From Perkinsus olseni (taxonomy: Eukaryota > Perkinsozoa > Perkinsida > Perkinsidae): a DNA stretch of 64,000 nt. Positions 59,302 through 64,000 of the stretch are shown here, in pieces; positions within the stretch are counted from its first letter, which is position 1, and every line of letters starts with the position of its first letter. The notes beneath the pieces are model-generated. The model did not search any database and had not been told where the DNA came from. It was given only the letters and a program-made list of their open reading frames with translations. The translations under genes were made by a program, and so were the position numbers. Location of the stretch: assembly GCA_013115135.1 (NCBI GenBank), contig JABANP010000189.1:1-64000 (forward strand), in the 5' to 3' direction.

Positions 59302-62300
59302 ATGTCGACTTCGGCTGAAAAGTTGAAGCAGGAGGGGAATGCCCTGTAATAAGGAAACAGACGTAAACCCACCCGCCAAAATTTTTCGGAAAATTTCGTA
59401 TAAATTCCCCGATTTTATTGGATGCATCATTCAAGCGTCTCATCGACTTGCGCTTCTTGTGATCATGATTCGGTGAATAATTTCATGGTTGTTTTTTTCG
59501 TTCAAGATACGCCGAGCGGAGGTTCGCAGAGGCGCTCGAGAAGTACCAGGAGGGGCTGAACTGCTGCTCGCCAGAGTGAGTGTTGGGGTATCTCATTTCG
59601 TCCGGCGAAGCTGAGGCCACCTTGCTGCGCATGGGAGAGGCGAACTGCGTGGACTAGTTTTCCCCCTAGTTGATAGCGATGTAGCTGAAATGGAGGGGCC
59701 CTCACGCCCGGCGTGCATTCGAAAATTATCGAGGGCTTCTGGCGCGTGGGTAGGCGGCACCACACCACCCCATTCCGCACGTTGCGGTTGGGCGTTGCTG
59801 GGGTATTTAAAATATGATTATTGGACTGATATGAACTCCGTGGACCTAATTAGGGTCATTGTTTACGTCATGGGTGTCTCGTTTGGCACCAATGCTGAGC
59901 GGCTCAGCCTGAGCCCAGCGTCTTCGACCCCTGTAATCCGTTCGATACTGAGGACTCCTCAGGGAGGACTCTGCCTCGGCTGTTGGGGTAGGTGTTGCCA
60001 CCTACGCTGCGTAGGCTACGCATTCCCTGTGCGACTGCGCTTGTCGACCTAGCCGCTGCGTCGCAAATGCTCAATCTAAAAATGGTTTGAGACAGGGGCT
60101 CGTATGCCTAATTTCATTCGCGTGCTGACGCTCCAGGCATGCCAACACCTCACTTCTCTCAAGCATCTTCAGCAAATGTAGAGTCTCTCCAACATTTTCA
60201 TGGAGAGCTATGCTGATCATCGTCTCACGGCGCGCCTTGAAAATTGGCAGACCCTGGGTTAGGGTCCCTGGCTGGAAGGGGTATTGAGTCAATACTATTG
60301 ACCCCATTATGGAACCAACCTTCCTCGTCACTGTACTGAGTAACGATGTCTGCCCGGGTGGCGGCTTCAATTTGACTCACCCTGCCGTGAGAAAGCTGAA
60401 CAACACATCCGTATCCCCTTGGAGTCCAAGGGGACCAATCGGCCTTGCTCGATACAGAGTTAGCAGGGTTCTTGTCAGTGGCGGTCTCATGCACGGGGTT
60501 CGCCCCTGTGTTTGGTCCAGGATTTTGGGCGAGTGACCTGGCCTCTGCGCGACGTGCGCAGCTGGCTGGTATGGGTCGCTCATCTCCAGGCGCTCTGGCA
60601 CGCTGCCAGCCAGTGACAAGAAGATCGAATGCGGCCTTGCTGCCATGGTGGATAGTGTTCCTAGGGATATATCCCCCGCCGCCGGCGGGCCGCCGGGGCA
60701 CGCGGTACTCCCAACATCTCAGAATTATCGCTCTTGGGGAGGTTCGGATTTGCGAGTGACACATCCAAAGCCCACCGAAGTTCCGGTTCCGAACTAACTT
60801 CGAACCTTGTGTTGGATGGGTGGTCGTCTGGAGTGAAATTTTCCGACAAACCGTCCGCGCATGGCATGAAGACCCCCGGCAACGGAGGCATTCGGAATGC
60901 CTTCGGGGTGGCGGTGCACGACCCTCGCGGCTCGGAAAAATTTTCCCGAAAAATAGTTTGGCCGCATTAACCGTAAATAACCGTGTATTTTTGTCAATTT
61001 TTCCTGTGAAGTTTTTCAGTTATACTAAAACTCAACCAGGCTGCGTGTCTCCTTGCACTCGAACGATTCTGCGAGGCGGCTGAGGTTTGCGAAGATCTTA
61101 TCAAGAATGGCAAGCTGGGCGAAAGGCGAGAGAAAACGGTAATTGCGTGTTAGCTTGTTGAAGGATGGAGAATCTTTGGTTGAACGTCGATCAACGCGGT
61201 TTTATTATTGTTCATGTTCATCATCAATGGTTTTTGGAATCGTCGAATTTGACGAGCTGCTACGACGGTCGAAACATTGTTCTTAGCATAGTGAGAATCT
61301 TTCCTGATATCGGACTCGCCACAATCCGATTTGGCACGAAATAGCTCTCCGGTGATATCTTCTGCGAAACGGTTGATCGATTTAAACTTTCTCGCTGTTT
61401 GCATTCTTATTTTGATTGCCTTCCGTTTGAGGTATGACTGGAACTGAGGATACGGTCAGGATTCCTCGTACGAACTGGATACGAGGATAAAAGTCATTTG
61501 CATCACGCATGCAGTTGTTGAGTGATTGATGAATGATCGAATCATTCGTTTGAGCATCTTGCAAATTAAACTGGCAGACACAGTAGGCTGGACATCAGCC
61601 AATGCGGATAGTCTTTCTCCGTATTATTATCACTTACTTCTGGGAAGGTGAATTATTGATAAGATTAGCATACCAAATTTCCCGCAAATCTCGGCGACTG
61701 GTATCATCCTTCTTTCAGATCTACCGCCTGATATCTGCTCTAATCGGCGTCGCAGAGGATGGAGAAGATGAGACTAAAACGTTGAGTCGTGCTAGGCAGT
61801 TGCTGGACGATTTTACCGGGGAGAGAACGCTGAAGGTAGTACTCATAATTCGGGCGAATTTTCTATCTTTTTTTCTCTCAGATTTCATTACAAAACCGGA
61901 TTTTCTCTCTGGCTCGATCCTTGTCAATCAGACTGCGGCCACCAGGTGAGAATTTTCCTGCTTCGCTCCGCTGTAAATTTTAATTTCAGAAGCGAATTTC
62001 CACGTAACGTATGTTGCTCCCAAAGATGATGAGCCTCCGGTGATGCTTTTGATTGTTTTGCACGGTTTCGGTGACGGCAAAGCGGCGCTCGGAAAAATGG
62101 CCGAAAAAATGCAACTGCCAGGAGTTGCTTGCCTGGTGCTACAAGGTGGGAGGGCACTACTTCGTGAGCGTATCTTTTCATCTTGTGATGTGCATGGTTC
62201 GACCTCTCAGGACCGCGTCGTCTTCCATCGGAGCTCCTTCCAGCCGGCAGCGAGGAGATCGGGTATTATTGGTTCGACAACATCGATTGGGCGAGGGGTG

Positions 62301-63465
62301 GAGAACCATTGACTCGCGGACATGTAATGATCAGGCTGAGTGAGGATAGTCCTTTTGTTGGCATGCGAAAATTCATGGAAAAAAATTCGGTCGTACCGCA
62401 ATTTTCGGGAATTTTCGGGACATATTCTCCCGCTGGGAGATGAGAGCGCAGCGTGCGCAGGGCGGACAACAGAGTTTTCGGTTATAATCGTTCAGCTGAA
62501 TTAGAGTTGAGTTACAGTTACTCAAACGGTTCTTATTTCAACAATCGACGGATGGAAAGGTCAAAGAGGATGGAAAAAGCGAACTCCATGATATTGGTTT
62601 TTCGCGAGATTTTCATAAATCGTGGATTCTTTCGGGAACTTTTCGATCTCAAAAAATACTCATCGTCAGGAATCCCTGGAGAAGGCGTCGCTCGAGTCAC
62701 TCCGCGAGTTGTCGGGATATTTAAACGAGACGTTGATTGGCACAGTCGGCTGGAAAAGCAGCGAAATCGCCTTACTCGGTGTTGGGCAGGGAGGTGAGGG
62801 CGGAGCGAAGCGTTTCATTTTCACCATTTTTTGTGATTTCTGAAGGGACTCTTGCTTTGGAAATCGGCCGGAGGATGGAAAAGGAGTTCGCAGGCTTCTT
62901 CGTGCTGAACCCAGATGAACTGCCATTGGGATGTGAGTTTTGACGAAAGTGAGGAGTTTTTTGGATGCCTCGTACAGGCCCCGAGGAGAAACGGCGGGTT
63001 CCGCAGAGGGTGGTTTTAGTGAGCGGACGCGAGGACGGGGTAAGAGAGGAGGGTGGATCGGATACAAATTTCTATTCCATCGCTGGGGAGTCTTCAATGG
63101 CTCTAGGGTGCTATGACGGTTTCATCGAATCATGAATGGCTCAATAGGGTAGAGCATCGAGTTCTCTCTCCGACGCTCCCGGTTCGATTCTTGGTGGACG
63201 TCCTTTTCAGGCACCTTCCTTCTCCTCTGTCCGGTCTATCGAGTCCGAACTGACCTCGGAAGGTGATATGGTACAATTACACGAACAGCCCGGGAAAGCC
63301 ATGGACGTACTCAAGGACCGAAATGGCAAGGTATGTCGCGCGCCCGGAAAATGATTTCAGTTGAGGTGTTTACGGAATGTTTAGGGCGAGATTTTTATGC
63401 GTTTCATCGCCTCTCGTTTGGCAGCAGTACGGATGAGGAGTCTCGGGGCGGAGGAGATGAATTGA
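59302..63465 (+). CDS. TPR / alpha-beta hydrolase fusion protein with Ser-to-Gly nucleophile (right-arm copy)
   Basis: In-phase exons are 59302-59345, 59507-59575, 61020-61138, 61719-61835, 61882-61945, 61990-62145, 62211-62323, 62670-62793, 62846-62932, 62978-63039, 63211-63330 and 63385-63465 (TGA). A short exon between the second and third is required by phase and was not located. The N-terminus is TPR-like: EKLKQEGNALYAERRFAEAL, LNQAACLLALERFCEAAEVC, then EKTIYRLISALIGVAEDGED across a phase-0 junction. The C-terminus is a carboxylesterase/phospholipase (LYPLA-like) fold: LIVLHGFGDGKAALGKMAE, LQGPRRLP, YYWFDNIDW, elbow ALLGVGQGGTLAL, then RVPQRVVLVSGREDG. Active relatives have G-x-S-x-G at the elbow; here it is G-V-G-Q-G, and no clear catalytic His motif follows, so a binding or regulatory role is more likely than hydrolysis. 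It is probably cytosolic, since no signal peptide is seen. Confidence 0.7.
59576..61019. other. 1.44-kb intron interior, possibly an old insertion
   Basis: This stretch lies between TPR exons 2 and 3 and is far longer than the other introns. It includes a GC-rich part (60,500-60,930) with overlapping frames on both strands and no motif. The left arm has the matching stretch (about 29,650-31,040), so it predates the duplication. No terminal repeats were seen. The missing short TPR exon should be here. Confidence 0.45.
63137..63194 (+). repeat. tRNA-like sequence with A and B boxes in an intron
   Basis: TGGCTCAATAGGG (A-box-like), a perfect 4-bp D stem (GCTC/GAGC), an anticodon-like arm with loop TTCTCTC, and GGTTCGATT (T loop). 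The acceptor stem cannot pair and the T stem has a mismatch, so this is a tRNA-derived relic or pol III-type element, not a tRNA gene. It lies in the 63040-63210 intron of the TPR-hydrolase gene. The left arm has a copy lacking 12 nt. Confidence 0.55.
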
Positions 63466-64000
63466 TGGTAATTGTTGTTCGTTAAACGATGTTTCGAGAT
63501 TGTGAAGAAGGTTTTAGTTCCGATCCATGAGATGGGTCGTCATCGTTTCATCAGCTTCCGCCATCCGGGAACAAGCTCGAGTGAGCAATAACTGAGAGTG
63601 GCTGCATTTAAAGGCTCTTCGGCATTAATGGAGATAGTGAGAGGTCGCCGTGGGCGAAGGCCAGAGTGATGACAACTCTGCTGTTCTGGTTGGGTAGGTT
63701 GCGTCGGAGGAGATGCTTCCGACTACCCACGCGCGACTGCAAGAAGTGCAACGCCACACCCCAACTATCGAGAACGGCAAGATTGAGAAGTTGTGACTTA
63801 CCAGGCCATCTGGCAGCTGACCGAAGCGAAACTACCAACTTGATTCATTTTCGAGTTCTGGTAGCACGCCGGGCTGAGCCCACGACCGTCATTAATACAG
63901 CGGGAAGTTCCTGCCAGGAAGCAATGCTACTAGCGCTAGGGGGCAAATGGATGGCATGTTCTTTCGCACCAGTTATACACGGAGGTGCATCCCTTCCTTC
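63466..64000. other. Downstream of the TPR-hydrolase gene, no gene seen
   Basis: Still inside the right arm (matches 26,880-27,220). Only short frames without motifs. Confidence 0.45.

Larger units (their letters stand above)
48125..64000 (-). repeat. Right arm of the giant inverted repeat (reaches window end)
   Basis: Reverse complement of 26,880-42,757. The match is still perfect over the last 38 bases of the window, so the true outer end lies beyond. Differences from the left arm include many substitutions, a missing ~415-bp segment (at about 53,593), a different intron near 54,800-55,014, and an unmatched ~400-bp segment near 55,840-56,260. Confidence 0.95.

Noticed and set aside
60225..60764. 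Long frames in the GC-rich part of the TPR gene intron
   Set aside because: Frames are open on both strands through GC-rich DNA, and the left-arm mirror does not keep the same frame length.

Overview
The window looks like nuclear DNA of a protist, most likely an alveolate close to Perkinsus; this is inferred from gene style, since no organism-specific marker was found. Support: tiny spliceosomal introns (43-65 nt is common) with clear GT...AG ends and long pyrimidine tracts, intronless SLC38/AVT-type amino acid transporters, families of small secreted proteins, low gene density and abundant inverted repeats. There are no bacterial operons, Shine-Dalgarno sites or rRNA genes.

Layout. 1-6.3 kb: fragments of a multi-exon membrane protein on the minus strand and a four-TM tetraspanin-like gene on the plus strand. 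6.3-26.2 kb: two intronless paralogous amino acid transporters (8948 and 19740), a three-copy family of ~125-residue secreted proteins (16889, 23987 minus, 25375; the last two form a 1.4-kb-armed inverted repeat), a 576-bp hAT-like MITE with an 8-bp target duplication (14319-14894), and several perfect palindromes whose arms are separated by a single base. 26.9-64.0 kb: a giant inverted duplication with arms of ~15.9 kb (about 26,880-42,757 and 48,125-64,000, reaching the window edge) around a 5.4-kb unique spacer.

Each arm of the giant inverted repeat carries the same gene set. From spacer outwards: a noncanonical poly(A) polymerase/TUTase-like protein with two of three catalytic Asp replaced; two paralogous secreted-protein genes that share an almost identical signal-peptide exon and an upstream hairpin; a many-exon helical-repeat protein; and, head-to-head with it, a spliced fusion of N-terminal TPRs to an alpha/beta-hydrolase whose nucleophile serine is glycine. 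The spacer holds a 28-bp minisatellite (~35.7 copies), a truncated third copy of the TUTase 5' end, and a 651-bp PIF/Harbinger-like MITE with a TAA target duplication.

The arms differ by many substitutions and several indels, so this is either an old, real inverted duplication or two haplotypes joined head-to-head in the assembly; the sequence alone does not settle which. Exon structures were worked out by eye from splice signals, reading-frame phase and conservation between the two arms or between paralogs.
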